Source of the DNA: Reyranella sp.
GTDB taxonomy: Bacteria > Pseudomonadota > Alphaproteobacteria > Reyranellales > Reyranellaceae
Direction of reading: 5' to 3'
DNA: 64,000 nucleotides
Assembly (NCBI RefSeq): GCF_004297405.1
Contig: NZ_SCVC01000042.1
Span: forward strand, 248,001 to 312,000
Shown piece after piece: positions 32,386 to 40,891 of this stretch. A program made the position numbers and the translations under genes. Position 1 is the stretch's first letter; every line of letters starts with the position of its first letter. The notes below the pieces were generated by a model. The model saw only the letters and a list, made by a program, of their open reading frames with translations. It was not told the DNA's origin and did no database searches.

Positions 32386-33354
32386 ATGAAACGCTGCACA
32401 GGCGTTCTGCTCGCCGTTTTGGGGATGCTCATAGGGGCTCCCGTCTGGGCCCAGACCTATCCAACCAAGCCGGTGCGCATCGTGGCGCCGTTCCCACCCG
32501 GTGGCGTCGCCGACGTGCTGGCACGCGCCCTCGCTCCGGAGCTGCAGGCAGCCCTTGGTCAGCAGGTGATCGTCGACAACAAGCCGGGGGCGGGCGGCAA
32601 CATCGGTGCGGAGATCGTGGCCAAGGCGGAGCCCGACGGCCATACGCTGCTGCTGGCATCGGCCGGCATCCTGACCATCAACGAGTTCCTCTATGGCAAG
32701 ATGCCATTCGATCCGGCCATGGCCTTCTCGCCCATCACGGTGGTGGGCGATATGCCCAACATCGTGGTCGTCCATCCGCGCGCCGGCGTCTCGACGCTCA
32801 AGGAGCTGATCGACAAGGCCAAGGCACAGCCGGGCAAGCTCGACTTCGGCTCCGCCGGGAATGGTACGACGACGCACCTCGCCATCGTGCTGCTGGAGCA
32901 GGCGGCCAAGATCAAGCTGGCGCATGTGCCCTATAAGGGAGCGGCGCCTGCCGTGCAGGATCTGGTCGCTGGCCAGATCGACGGATTGGTCGATAATCCG
33001 CCGCTGGTGCTGCCTCACATCAAGAGCGGCGCGCTCAAGGCGCTGGCTTGGGCCGCACCCCAGCGCATGGCGATCCTGCCTGACGTGCCGACGGCGACGG
33101 AAGCCGGCCTGCCGGGCTTCGAGGCTTCGTCGTGGTTCGCCCTGGTCGCGCCTGCCGGCACGCCCAAGGAAATCGTCGCCAAGCTGAATGCCGAGGCAGC
33201 GAAGATCCTGAAGGATCCCAAGATGGCCGAGCAGTTCGCCCAACGTGGCGTCCGGCTGGTCGGCAACTCCACCGCGGAGTTTACTGCTTTCATCCCCAAG
33301 GAGCGGGCGCGCTGGGGGGAGATCGTGAAAGCCTCGGGCGTAAAGCTGGAGTAG
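32386..33354 (+). CDS. Tripartite tricarboxylate transporter substrate-binding protein (Bug family)
   Basis: This 322-aa periplasmic protein has a Sec signal (MKRCTGVLLAVLGMLIGAPVWA cleaved near AQT), then the Bug hallmark FPPGGVADVLARALA, VIVDNKPGAGGNIGAEIVAKA and DVPTATEAGLPGFEA. The ATG at 32386 is preceded by GGGAGGAAG. It is followed after 10 bp by the LigA-like gene, so it probably captures an aromatic or related acid for the LigAB pathway. No TctA/TctB is adjacent. Confidence 0.92.
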   Translation: MKRCTGVLLAVLGMLIGAPVWAQTYPTKPVRIVAPFPPGGVADVLARALAPELQAALGQQVIVDNKPGAGGNIGAEIVAKAEPDGHTLLLASAGILTINEFLYGKMPFDPAMAFSPITVVGDMPNIVVVHPRAGVSTLKELIDKAKAQPGKLDFGSAGNGTTTHLAIVLLEQAAKIKLAHVPYKGAAPAVQDLVAGQIDGLVDNPPLVLPHIKSGALKALAWAAPQRMAILPDVPTATEAGLPGFEASSWFALVAPAGTPKEIVAKLNAEAAKILKDPKMAEQFAQRGVRLVGNSTAEFTAFIPKERARWGEIVKASGVKLE

Positions 33355-33364
33355 GTGCCGCTCG

Positions 33365-33718
33365 ATGAGCCTCTATCAGGTCCAGAAATTGATCTATCAG
33401 CTCAACCGCGATCCGCGCACGCGTGAGCGCTATGCCGCGGAGCGTGACGCAGTCCTGGCCGAGTACGAACTCTCGGCCGAAGAGACGGGCGCGCTCACCA
33501 AGCCCGATATCGGCTTGCTCTATGTGCTGGGAGTCAATGGCCAGCTCCTCATGCACTTTGCGGCCCTCCACAAGATCGAGTGGACCGACTATCTCGACCG
33601 GATGCGGCATGGACTTCAGGAGCACGGCCAGGTTCGTGAGGGCGTCTATGCTGCGACCGGCTACGAAGGCGTCGAGGCGCATGACGCCCGGCTGAAACGC
33701 GACAGAGAGAACAGGTAA
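33365..33718 (+). CDS. LigA-like small subunit of extradiol dioxygenase
   Basis: This 117-aa protein matches the alpha subunit (LigA fold) of type III extradiol dioxygenases: MSLYQVQKLIYQLNRDPRTRERY and the middle GVNGQLLMHFAALHK, with a C-terminal helical region. The subunit forms part of the LigAB heterotetramer and caps the active site. It starts 10 bp after the Bug stop and ends 12 bp before LigB, so the trio forms an operon for ring cleavage of a catechol-like acid. Confidence 0.88.
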   Translation: MSLYQVQKLIYQLNRDPRTRERYAAERDAVLAEYELSAEETGALTKPDIGLLYVLGVNGQLLMHFAALHKIEWTDYLDRMRHGLQEHGQVREGVYAATGYEGVEAHDARLKRDRENR

Positions 33719-33730
33719 CGGGAGAAACCG

Positions 33731-34555
33731 ATGCCCTTGGTCTATTGCGGCGCCTGCAGCCACGCCCCGGGCATCACCGCCCGCGCCGAACGGGCCGACA
33801 CCCAGACGCGGCAGGCGCTCGAAAGTGCCTTCCGGCGCATGGGCGACGATATCCGCGCGACGCGGCCCGATGCACTGGTGGTGATCGCGGCCGAGCATTT
33901 CGCCAACTTCTTCATGAACAACATGCCGGCCTTCGCAATGGGCATGGCCGATTCCTACGAAGGGCCCATCGAGGACGAGGCGTTCCTCCGCATCGAGCGC
34001 ACGACGGTGCCGGGCAACAAGGCCCTGTCGCGCAAGCTGATCGAGAAGGTGATGCAGACGGTCGACGTCGCCTATGCCGAGGAATGGAAGTTCGACCACG
34101 GCATCTCCGTGCCGCTGCATTTCCTGACGCCGAACTACGATCTCCCGATCATTCCGGCCAATATCAACTGCCAGGGCCCACCGTTGACGCCGCTGGCCCG
34201 CGCCTGGGCCTTCGGCGAAGCGCTGCGCCAGGCGGCTGATTCCGTTCCGGAGCGCATTGCGTTGATCGGCACCGGCGGTATCTCGCATTGGCCCGCGACG
34301 CCCGATTCCGGGAAGATCAACGAGAAGTGGGACCGGGAATTCCTCGCCCGCTGGGCCGCCAACGACCGCGAGGCGATGCTTTCCTATAGTGACGCCGAAA
34401 CCTATCGCGATGCCGGCCAGGGTGGCTTCGAGATCAGGACCTTCATCGCTGCCGCTGCAGCAGCCAAGGGCGCCAAGGGGAAGATCGAGTTTTGTGAGCC
34501 GGTGCCGATCTTCGCCGTGAGTTGCACGATCGCCCGGATGACGATCGCCGCCTGA
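33731..34555 (+). CDS. LigB-like catalytic subunit of type III extradiol dioxygenase
   Basis: This 274-aa protein is the catalytic subunit of a class III extradiol ring-cleavage dioxygenase, which opens a catecholic ring next to the hydroxyls using Fe(II). Iron ligands are visible: His11 in CSHAPGI, His56 in AEHFANFF, and a Glu in GGFEIRTF; the catalytic base His lies in FDHGISVPLHF. It ends 8 bp before the convergent DUF2257 gene. Whether the substrate is protocatechuate, gallate or another catechol cannot be read; the pairing with LigA favours a carboxylated catechol. Confidence 0.9.
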   Translation: MPLVYCGACSHAPGITARAERADTQTRQALESAFRRMGDDIRATRPDALVVIAAEHFANFFMNNMPAFAMGMADSYEGPIEDEAFLRIERTTVPGNKALSRKLIEKVMQTVDVAYAEEWKFDHGISVPLHFLTPNYDLPIIPANINCQGPPLTPLARAWAFGEALRQAADSVPERIALIGTGGISHWPATPDSGKINEKWDREFLARWAANDREAMLSYSDAETYRDAGQGGFEIRTFIAAAAAAKGAKGKIEFCEPVPIFAVSCTIARMTIAA

Positions 34556-34562
34556 GCCTGGG

Positions 34563-35303
34563 TCAGCCCTTCTTCTTGAAGGTCACGACCAGTACGTCGC
34601 GATAGGCGGGTAGAGCGGGGTTCTCCGGCTCGACCGGCGTTACGCCGTGATAGCAGCGGGCGTCGTCGACCAGCGCGGCATCGAGCGGATCCGTCAAGGT
34701 GAAGCTGCCGAGTGCGCGTTTGTCGAGATCGTGCACCGTTGTCGTGCCGCTCGCGATATTGCGGCGGGCGATCAGCAGCACCAGCACATAGTCCACGCCG
34801 TCGCGATGCATGCCTTCGGGCGTGGGCTTGCCCTGTTCGCCCTGTCTGGCCTCGATACGGAACTGATGGCCCTCGACGTGCCATTCCGCGGTTTCCGGCG
34901 CGAGCCGGCCGAACAGCGCCCGGCAGTATTCGAGGATGGTACGCATCGACGCGCCTTCGCCGATCTCGTCGGTGATCGGCTTGAACCAGCGCTCGATGCC
35001 GCCGTTCAGCGTGTTGTAGTTGACGCCCTGATAGTGGGGCTGATGGGGGCCGCGCACGATCGTCCCCTGGCGGCCAGCACGCCAGACGCCGAAGCGGCGC
35101 TTCCGGTAGCGACCACCGTCACCCATGTAGGTATCGACGTCGAGATCGTTCCAGCTCTCGGCGAAAGCCGGCCAGTCGGCCAGGGCGCCGAAGCGCGCGA
35201 AGGCATTGCGCATGTCTGAGGCTTCGACGAAGGCATAACCTGCCCGCGCGATGGCGGTGCGGATGCCCGTGGCGTTCTGTAGGCCGGTGCCGATTTCGCT
35301 CAT
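34563..35303 (-). CDS. 2OG-Fe dioxygenase (DUF2257 / isoleucine-hydroxylase-like) family protein
   Basis: This 246-aa protein matches PF10014 (2OG-Fe_Oxy_2), the family that includes bacterial L-isoleucine 4-hydroxylase. The iron site is PEGMHRDGVDYV (His-x-Asp) and the distal His is in CYHGVTPV. The KRRFGVWRAG segment and IVRGPHQPHYQGVNYN are typical of the family's N-terminal part. It stands alone, converging on LigB (8 bp) and divergent to the alpha/beta hydrolase. Substrate may be a free amino acid; this is a family inference. Confidence 0.85.
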   Translation of the reverse strand: MSEIGTGLQNATGIRTAIARAGYAFVEASDMRNAFARFGALADWPAFAESWNDLDVDTYMGDGGRYRKRRFGVWRAGRQGTIVRGPHQPHYQGVNYNTLNGGIERWFKPITDEIGEGASMRTILEYCRALFGRLAPETAEWHVEGHQFRIEARQGEQGKPTPEGMHRDGVDYVLVLLIARRNIASGTTTVHDLDKRALGSFTLTDPLDAALVDDARCYHGVTPVEPENPALPAYRDVLVVTFKKKG

Positions 35304-35374
35304 GTCGCGAAGCCTATCATTCCGTCACGGGACTGCCATATGATCTAAACTCTGGGCCGACCCGGAGAAAAACG

Positions 35375-36259
35375 ATGCCTTATGCGACGACCGACGACGG
35401 AGTGAAGCTCTATTTCGAGGAGGTCGGAGCTGGCACGCCCATCGTGTTCGTCCACGAGTTCGCGGCCGATCACCGGTCCTGGGAAGCGCAGATGCGCCAC
35501 TTCGGCCAGCGCTATCGCTGCATCACCTACAGCGCTCGTGGATATCCTCCCTCCGACGTGCCGGAGAAGGCGACGAGCTACAGTCAGAACCGCGCCACGG
35601 ACGACATCCTGGCGATCCTCGATCATCTCAGGATCGAGAAAGCGCACGTCGTCGGCCTCTCCATGGGAGGCTTCGCTACCCTGCACTTCGGCTTTCGCCA
35701 TCCGACACGCGCGCTTTCCCTTGTCGTGGCTGGAGTGGGTTACGGCGCCGAGAAGGACCAGCAATCCCGCTTCAAGGCCGAAGTCCAGGTGGTGGCGAAG
35801 TCATTGCTGGAAGAGGGGGTGGCGGCCTTTGCCGAAAAATACGCTTACGGCCCGACCCGCGTGCAATTCGAGAACAAGGATCCGCGTGGCTTCGCCGAGT
35901 TCAAACAGGCGCTGGCGGCGCATTCGGCACTAGGCTCCGCGAACACCCAGATCGGCTGCCAGGGGGAAAGGCCTTCTCTCTATGATCTTGTGGCCGAGAT
36001 GCGCGCCATGACGGTGCCGACCCTGGTGCTGACCGGGGACGAAGACTGGCCCTGCCTCGCCCCTGCACTGTTGATGAAGCGTGAGATCCCGTCGGCCGCG
36101 CTGGTAGTGATGCCGAACTGCGGCCACACGATTAATCTTGAGGACCCCGATCAGTTCAACCGGATCGTCGGCGACTTCATCGTGCAGGTCGACGCCGGCC
36201 GCTGGCCCAAGCGCGATCCGCGCGCGGTGAGCGCGTCGATCACGGGAATGAAAAGCTAG
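35375..36259 (+). CDS. Alpha/beta hydrolase
   Basis: This 294-aa hydrolase has the oxyanion start VHEFAADHRSW, nucleophile elbow VGLSMGGFA (Ser), an acidic residue in TGDEDWPC and catalytic His in NCGHTINLEDP. The usual core of ~270 aa is complete. The ATG at 35375 follows CGGAGAA. Its 3' end overlaps the convergent SDR by 4 bp. It resembles lactonase/esterase (PcaD-like) enzymes but the substrate is unknown. Confidence 0.92.
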   Translation: MPYATTDDGVKLYFEEVGAGTPIVFVHEFAADHRSWEAQMRHFGQRYRCITYSARGYPPSDVPEKATSYSQNRATDDILAILDHLRIEKAHVVGLSMGGFATLHFGFRHPTRALSLVVAGVGYGAEKDQQSRFKAEVQVVAKSLLEEGVAAFAEKYAYGPTRVQFENKDPRGFAEFKQALAAHSALGSANTQIGCQGERPSLYDLVAEMRAMTVPTLVLTGDEDWPCLAPALLMKREIPSAALVVMPNCGHTINLEDPDQFNRIVGDFIVQVDAGRWPKRDPRAVSASITGMKS

Positions 36260-37014
36260 GCCGTCAGGCCGCCGTCGCAGACGAACTCCGAGCCCGTCGA
36301 GAAGGTCGATTCGTCCGACAGCAGGAACAGGATCATGCTGGCGACCTCGTCGGCGCGACCGAGCCGGCCGAGCGGATGCATGTCCTCCAGAGACTGCCGG
36401 CCGCTCATGTTGCCGTCGCTCTGCTCCAGCCGCGGCGCGATCATCGGCGTATCGATGTAGCCCGGATGCACCGAGTTGCAGCGGATGTTGTATTTCATCT
36501 GCGCGCAGTGCAGCGCCACGTTCTTGGTGAGGGTGCGGACTGCACCCTTGCTGGCGCAATAGGCCATGGCATAGGCCGCGCCTCGCAGGCCGAGCACTGA
36601 CGAGACGTTCACGATCGAGCCGCCGCCCGCTTCCTTCATCGCGGGGATGGCGGTCTTGCAACCGAGGAACGTACCCAGCGAGTTGATGTCGTTGACGCGG
36701 CGATACTCTTCGAGCGTGCAATCCTCGATCGAGTTGCGTACGCCGACACCGGCTGCGTTCAGGAGACCGTGCAGGGCGCCAAACTTCTCGGCCGTTTCGG
36801 CGACGGCAGCTTGCCAGCTCGCTTCTTGGACGACATCGAGCGCCACGAAGTGCGCCGCAGCGCCCAGCTCGGCGGCGAGAGCACGGCCCTTGGCCTCGTC
36901 ACGGTCCGCCAGCACCGCTTTGCCTCCCTCGCGCACGACCTGGCGCGCGGTTTCCGCACCGATGCCCGATGCGCCGCCGCTCAATAGAACGACCTTGTTC
37001 TCAAGACGGGGCAA
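36256..37014 (-). CDS. SDR-family oxidoreductase A
   Basis: This 252-aa short-chain dehydrogenase has GGASGIGAE at the nucleotide site, NAAGVGV for the NAG motif and the catalytic YCASKGAV. It is the second gene of an overlapping pair (start overlaps the upstream SDR by 14 bp), indicating translational coupling. The pair is homologous, likely a duplication that produced two alcohol dehydrogenases of similar type (3-beta/17-beta hydroxysteroid dehydrogenase-like). Substrate unknown. Confidence 0.9.
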   Translation of the reverse strand: MPRLENKVVLLSGGASGIGAETARQVVREGGKAVLADRDEAKGRALAAELGAAAHFVALDVVQEASWQAAVAETAEKFGALHGLLNAAGVGVRNSIEDCTLEEYRRVNDINSLGTFLGCKTAIPAMKEAGGGSIVNVSSVLGLRGAAYAMAYCASKGAVRTLTKNVALHCAQMKYNIRCNSVHPGYIDTPMIAPRLEQSDGNMSGRQSLEDMHPLGRLGRADEVASMILFLLSDESTFSTGSEFVCDGGLTA

Positions 37015-37795
37015 AGAGAGACCTCCTGAGCAGACCGGCGGTCAGGCCGCCATCGGCCGTGAATTCCGCGCCGGTGACGAAGCGCGAGCGATCCGACGCC
37101 AGCCACAGGACCAGCTCGCCGAGGTCTTCAGGTTCGGCCATGTGGCCGATCGGGTGGCGTGAACCGATGAAAGCCTTGCCCTGTTCGTGGCCAACGGCCT
37201 GCCACAGCGGATTGAAGATCGCAGTATCGACGCCGCCCGGATGCACCGAGTTGCAGCGGATGTCGTACTTCTGCTCCGCGCAGTAGAGCGCGACGCTCTT
37301 GCTGAGCAGCCGCACCGCGCCCTTGCTCGCCGTGTAGGCGGTCGGGCCGGCACCGCCGACGAGGCCTGCCACCGAAGAGATATTGACGATCGAGCCCTTG
37401 GACTGAGGCTTGTCCGCACCGGTCTGCTTCATGCCCTGAATGGCGTACTTGCAGCCGAGGAATACGCCCTCTGAATTGATGGCCTGGACGTGCTGCCAGT
37501 TCTCGACGGTCGTGGTCTCGGGCGTACCCGAGCCACCTGAGATGCCGGCGTTGTTGACGACGATGTCGAGCCGGCCCTCGCCCTTCAGCACGTCTGCCAG
37601 CAGGGCCTGCCAGGAGGCTTCCGATGCGACATCATGAGTGACGAAACGGCCGGCTTCCCGGTCGCGGGAGCCTTCCTGGAGATCGGCGATGATCACGGTC
37701 GCGCCTGCGTCAGCGAGGAGGGCGGCCGACGCCGTGCCGATCCCCGAGGCGCCCCCGGTCACGATCGCGACTTGGCCTGAAAGTTCATTGCTCAT
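37001..37795 (-). CDS. SDR-family oxidoreductase B
   Basis: This 264-aa short-chain dehydrogenase has GGASGIGTA, the NNAG motif (VNNAGISG) and the catalytic YTASKGAV. It overlaps the downstream SDR by 14 bp. Both carry the block (Y/D)IRCNSVHPG(Y/G)(I/V)DT followed by a C-terminal cap, a pattern of 3-beta/17-beta hydroxysteroid dehydrogenase-like SDRs. The start ATG at 37795 is 61 bp from the divergent small lipoprotein gene. Confidence 0.9.
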   Translation of the reverse strand: MSNELSGQVAIVTGGASGIGTASAALLADAGATVIIADLQEGSRDREAGRFVTHDVASEASWQALLADVLKGEGRLDIVVNNAGISGGSGTPETTTVENWQHVQAINSEGVFLGCKYAIQGMKQTGADKPQSKGSIVNISSVAGLVGGAGPTAYTASKGAVRLLSKSVALYCAEQKYDIRCNSVHPGGVDTAIFNPLWQAVGHEQGKAFIGSRHPIGHMAEPEDLGELVLWLASDRSRFVTGAEFTADGGLTAGLLRRSLFAPS

Positions 37796-37856
37796 CTAGG
37801 CGGAACCATAGCGAACCACAGGCAAGTGCAGTAGCGTATCGATGAGGGAGGATCGC

Positions 37857-38177
37857 ATGGCGAAGCTCGTTGGCAGTGTAGGTTTGATGACGATGTCGCT
37901 GTTGGCCGTTGGGTGCACGCAGACCGCAGGGGGACCACCACCCGGCATGACCGTCGCGCAGGGGCAAGCCTACTGCACGAAGCTCACCACCGTTTACAGT
38001 GAATATGTTGCCGGCGTCAGCACGGCCATGGGCGGTGTCGGGGCCGGCGGTGGGCAGCCCGATATCGATGCTCGTGTGGCGATCGCCCAATGCCAGGACG
38101 GTAATACGGCGGCCGGTATCCCGGTGCTGCAACGCGAGCTGCGCAACAACAAGGTCGACGTTCCGCCCCCAAGTTGA
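37857..38177 (+). CDS. Small putative lipoprotein
   Basis: This 106-aa protein has a hydrophobic leader with a lipobox-like LLAVGC near residue 20, then a short mature region with two further Cys (AYCTK and AQCQDG). ATG 37857 has a strong GAGGGAGGA about 5 bases upstream, so I prefer it to the ATG at 37842. No family is recognised. It precedes a bidirectional terminator shared with the convergent livK-like gene. Confidence 0.75.
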   Translation: MAKLVGSVGLMTMSLLAVGCTQTAGGPPPGMTVAQGQAYCTKLTTVYSEYVAGVSTAMGGVGAGGGQPDIDARVAIAQCQDGNTAAGIPVLQRELRNNKVDVPPPS

Positions 38178-38190
38178 TCAGGGTAACGAG

Positions 38191-38234
38191 CAAAGAAAAA
38201 GCCCGGACGGTTTCCCGCCCGGGCTTCTTTGTTT
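38191..38234. terminator. Strong bidirectional intrinsic terminator
   Basis: AAGCCCGGACGG (38199-38210) and CCGCCCGGGCTT (38215-38226) pair around a tetraloop. Read on the minus strand the stem has one G-U pair, a GAAA loop and UUUUUCUUU, a textbook terminator for the livK gene. The plus strand also has a T-rich run (CTTCTTTGTTT). Confidence 0.9.
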
Positions 38235-38252
38235 CTATCGGACCTGCAGCGC

Positions 38253-39452
38253 CTAGAAGGACAGGCCGTCCTTCACCAGAACCCAGCGGCCGTTCTTGAC
38301 CTCCTGCACCTGGGTAATCGTGGTGGCCAGGTGGTTGGTCTTGGAGAACTTGGTGATCGGCGAGTTGAAGATGTCCTTGAACTCCTTGCCGGACTCCAGC
38401 GCCTCGAGGAACTTCTGTCCCGTCAGATCCTTGCCGGCGAGCTGGACATAGAACGCGAAGGTCATGATCGCGTTGTAGCCGATGACCGCCTGTGTATTGG
38501 GCTCGGAATTGAACATCTTGAAGTAGGCCTCGGCCCACTCCTTGACCGGGCCCTTGGCCGTATCGCGATAGGGGATCTCGAAACCCGCGGCCGAGTAGAG
38601 GCCTTCGACCAGCTCCTTGCCGAGAGCGGGAATTTCGAGAACGTTGACGGGTGTGGCGCCAAGCCAGATCGGGTTGAAGCCGATTTTCTTGGCCTCGGCC
38701 ATCAGGCCGATCGTCTCGCGGATCACCGTGCCCAGCACGACGAGGTCGCAGCCGTCGGACTTCATCTTGGCGGCCTGGGCGGCAAAGTCGGAAGCACCGC
38801 GCTTGTAGGTCGTGACCGACACGGGCTTCATCTTCATGGCTTCGAGCTGCTGGGTGAAGCCGTCATAGACGTTCTTACCGTACTCGTCGTCCTGGTACAT
38901 GATGCAGGCCGACTTGGGCTTCTTCCAGTCGACCATGTACTTCAGAGCGGCCCGCGTGCTTTCGACATAGGGCAGCAGGTTGTTGAACTTCAGCCGCTCC
39001 TGCGCCTTCGACGGATCGAACTTGTAGGTGAACTCCGCGGCCGTCAGCGGGAAGAGCTGCGGCACGCCAGCCTCGAACAAGATGTCCTGCGCGGCCAGCA
39101 CCGTCGGCGAACCCATCGGGCCGATCATGGCGAAGACCTTGTCCTTCTCCACCATCTTCTGGCTGGCGAGCACGGCCTTCTTCGGATCGTAGCCCGAATC
39201 CTCGGCGATCAGGCGAATCTTGCGGCCGTTGATTCCGCCCTTGGCATTGACCTCCTCGACGGCAAGTTTCATGCCGTTGAGTACCGGCACGCCCCACACC
39301 TTGATGGGACCGCTGAGGTCCTGGTGAGTGCCGATCACGATCTCGGACGCCGTCACACCTTGGTTGGTGACTTTGGTCTGGGCGAACGCCGGTAGCATCG
39401 CCAGCGTTGCCGCCGCACCGACCAAGGGCGCGACGAATGACTTGATGTGCAT
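38253..39452 (-). CDS. Liv-type ABC substrate-binding protein 2
   Basis: This 399-aa periplasmic binding protein of type 1 fold (LivK/urea-binding family) has a Sec signal (MHIKSFVAPLVGAAATLAMLPAFA) then VTNQGVTASEIVIGTHQDLSGP and the later VPQLFPLTAAEF. The ATG at 39452 has GGAGGA upstream; the longer frame starting 39479 has no proper start context. It lies after a strong terminator (39588-39621), so it needs its own promoter in the ~190-bp gap. It is homologous to the upstream copy at 39647-40849. Confidence 0.92.
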   Translation of the reverse strand: MHIKSFVAPLVGAAATLAMLPAFAQTKVTNQGVTASEIVIGTHQDLSGPIKVWGVPVLNGMKLAVEEVNAKGGINGRKIRLIAEDSGYDPKKAVLASQKMVEKDKVFAMIGPMGSPTVLAAQDILFEAGVPQLFPLTAAEFTYKFDPSKAQERLKFNNLLPYVESTRAALKYMVDWKKPKSACIMYQDDEYGKNVYDGFTQQLEAMKMKPVSVTTYKRGASDFAAQAAKMKSDGCDLVVLGTVIRETIGLMAEAKKIGFNPIWLGATPVNVLEIPALGKELVEGLYSAAGFEIPYRDTAKGPVKEWAEAYFKMFNSEPNTQAVIGYNAIMTFAFYVQLAGKDLTGQKFLEALESGKEFKDIFNSPITKFSKTNHLATTITQVQEVKNGRWVLVKDGLSF

Positions 39453-39587
39453 TGCGCATTTCCTCCACTGCGGCGCCAATCTTGTACCGGCGGGTGGCGC
39501 CTACCCGACGTCGTCGCTTCTGCGACTTGGCCGAATTAAAGCAGTTTCGCAGAGATTGTGCACGGCGAAACGCGAGATTCCGGGCAG

Positions 39588-39621
39588 CAAAAAGGGCCCG
39601 GACGGCAACCCGCCCGGACCC
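39588..39621 (-). terminator. Intrinsic terminator after substrate-binding protein 1
   Basis: On the minus strand GGGUCCGGGCGG pairs with CCGUCCGGGCCC (two G-U wobbles) around GUUG, followed by UUUUU. It ends the upstream operon before the second binding-protein gene. Its sequence is closely related to the terminator at 38191-38234. Confidence 0.88.
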
Positions 39622-39646
39622 TCTTGATCGCCTGCGAGGGCGAAGA

Positions 39647-40849
39647 TCAGTTCGTGAGGTCGCGCTTCAGCACAACCCAGCGGCCATCCTTGATCTGCTG
39701 GAGCAGGAACACCGTCGCCGACAGATGCTGCGTCGGCGAGAACTTCACCGGCGGCGAGCCGAACATGTCCTGGAAGACATCCCCGGACTCCATCGCCGCC
39801 AGGAATTTCTGGCCGGTCAGGTCCTTGCCCGCGAGCTTGGCGTAATGGGCGAAGGTCATGATGTCGTTGTAGCCCAGCGCCGACTGAGTGTTGGGCTCCA
39901 TATTGTAGGTCTTGAAGTAGGTCTCGGCCCACTCCTTGGCCTTGCCCTTGGCGGTGTCGCGATAGGGGATCTCCATGCCGCCGACGGCGTAGAAACCCTC
40001 CGTCAGCTCCTTGCCGAGCGCCGGCACCTCGACGACGTTGGTCGCCGTGCTGCCGAAGTAGACGGGGCTGAAGCCGAGCTTCTTGCCCTCGGCCATGACG
40101 CCCACGGTCTCGCGCACCACGGTGCCGAGCACGACGAAGTCGCAACCGTCGGACTTGAGCTTGGCGACCTGCGAGCTGAAGTCGGAAGCGCCGCGCTTGT
40201 AGCTGGTGGTCGCCGCCGCGGTCAGCTTGGTGTCGGCCAATGCCTGCGTGAAGCCGTCGAGCACATTCTTGCCGAACTCGTCATCCTGATAGAGGACGCA
40301 GGGCTTCTTCAGGCCCTTCTCCTGGATCAGATGGCGGGCTCCGGCGCGCACGCTATCGGTGTACGGCGGCACGTTGTTGAACTTGAGCCGCTCTTGCGGG
40401 TTCTTCGGGTCCATCTTGTAGGTGAACTCGGCCGACGTGACCGGGAAGAGCTGCGGCACGCCAGCCTCCAGCAGGATGTCCTGCGCGGCCAGCACCGTTG
40501 GCGAGCCGAGCGGCCCGACCATGGCGAATATCTTGTCCTTCTCGACGAGCTTCTGGCTCGCCAGCACCGCACGCTTGGGATCATAGCCGACGTCCTCGAC
40601 GATCAGCTTGAGCTTGCGGCCGTTGATGCCGCCGGCGGCATTGATCTCCTCGACGGCGAGCTTCATGCCGTTGGTGACCGGCACACCCCACGATTTGATC
40701 GGACCGGAGAGGTCCTGATGGGTGCCAAGCACGATCTCGGTCGGGGTGATGCCCTGGCTGGTGACCTTTGTCTGCTGGGCCGCCGCAGGCAGGGCGGCCA
40801 ATCCGAACACGCCGCCTAACAGGGCGGCTTTTAAGCCAAACGAACACAT
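39647..40849 (-). CDS. Liv-type ABC substrate-binding protein 1
   Basis: This 400-aa periplasmic protein has a signal peptide (MCSFGLKAALLGGVFGLAALPAAA) followed by VTSQGITPTEIVLGTHQDLSGPI and the core PAVTSAEF-like segment (VPQLFPVTSAEF). It shares GYDPK(R/K)AVLASQK and EVPALGKEL(T/V)EG(F/L)Y with the second copy. It follows the acyl-CoA synthetase gene by 42 bp, so it is the last gene of the livHMGF operon, and is terminated just downstream. Ligand unknown: the operon composition suggests a branched or aromatic carboxylic acid rather than a free amino acid. Confidence 0.92.
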   Translation of the reverse strand: MCSFGLKAALLGGVFGLAALPAAAQQTKVTSQGITPTEIVLGTHQDLSGPIKSWGVPVTNGMKLAVEEINAAGGINGRKLKLIVEDVGYDPKRAVLASQKLVEKDKIFAMVGPLGSPTVLAAQDILLEAGVPQLFPVTSAEFTYKMDPKNPQERLKFNNVPPYTDSVRAGARHLIQEKGLKKPCVLYQDDEFGKNVLDGFTQALADTKLTAAATTSYKRGASDFSSQVAKLKSDGCDFVVLGTVVRETVGVMAEGKKLGFSPVYFGSTATNVVEVPALGKELTEGFYAVGGMEIPYRDTAKGKAKEWAETYFKTYNMEPNTQSALGYNDIMTFAHYAKLAGKDLTGQKFLAAMESGDVFQDMFGSPPVKFSPTQHLSATVFLLQQIKDGRWVVLKRDLTN

Positions 40850-40891
40850 GACTACGCTTCCTCCACTACTCCCACGGAACTCAAAACACTC

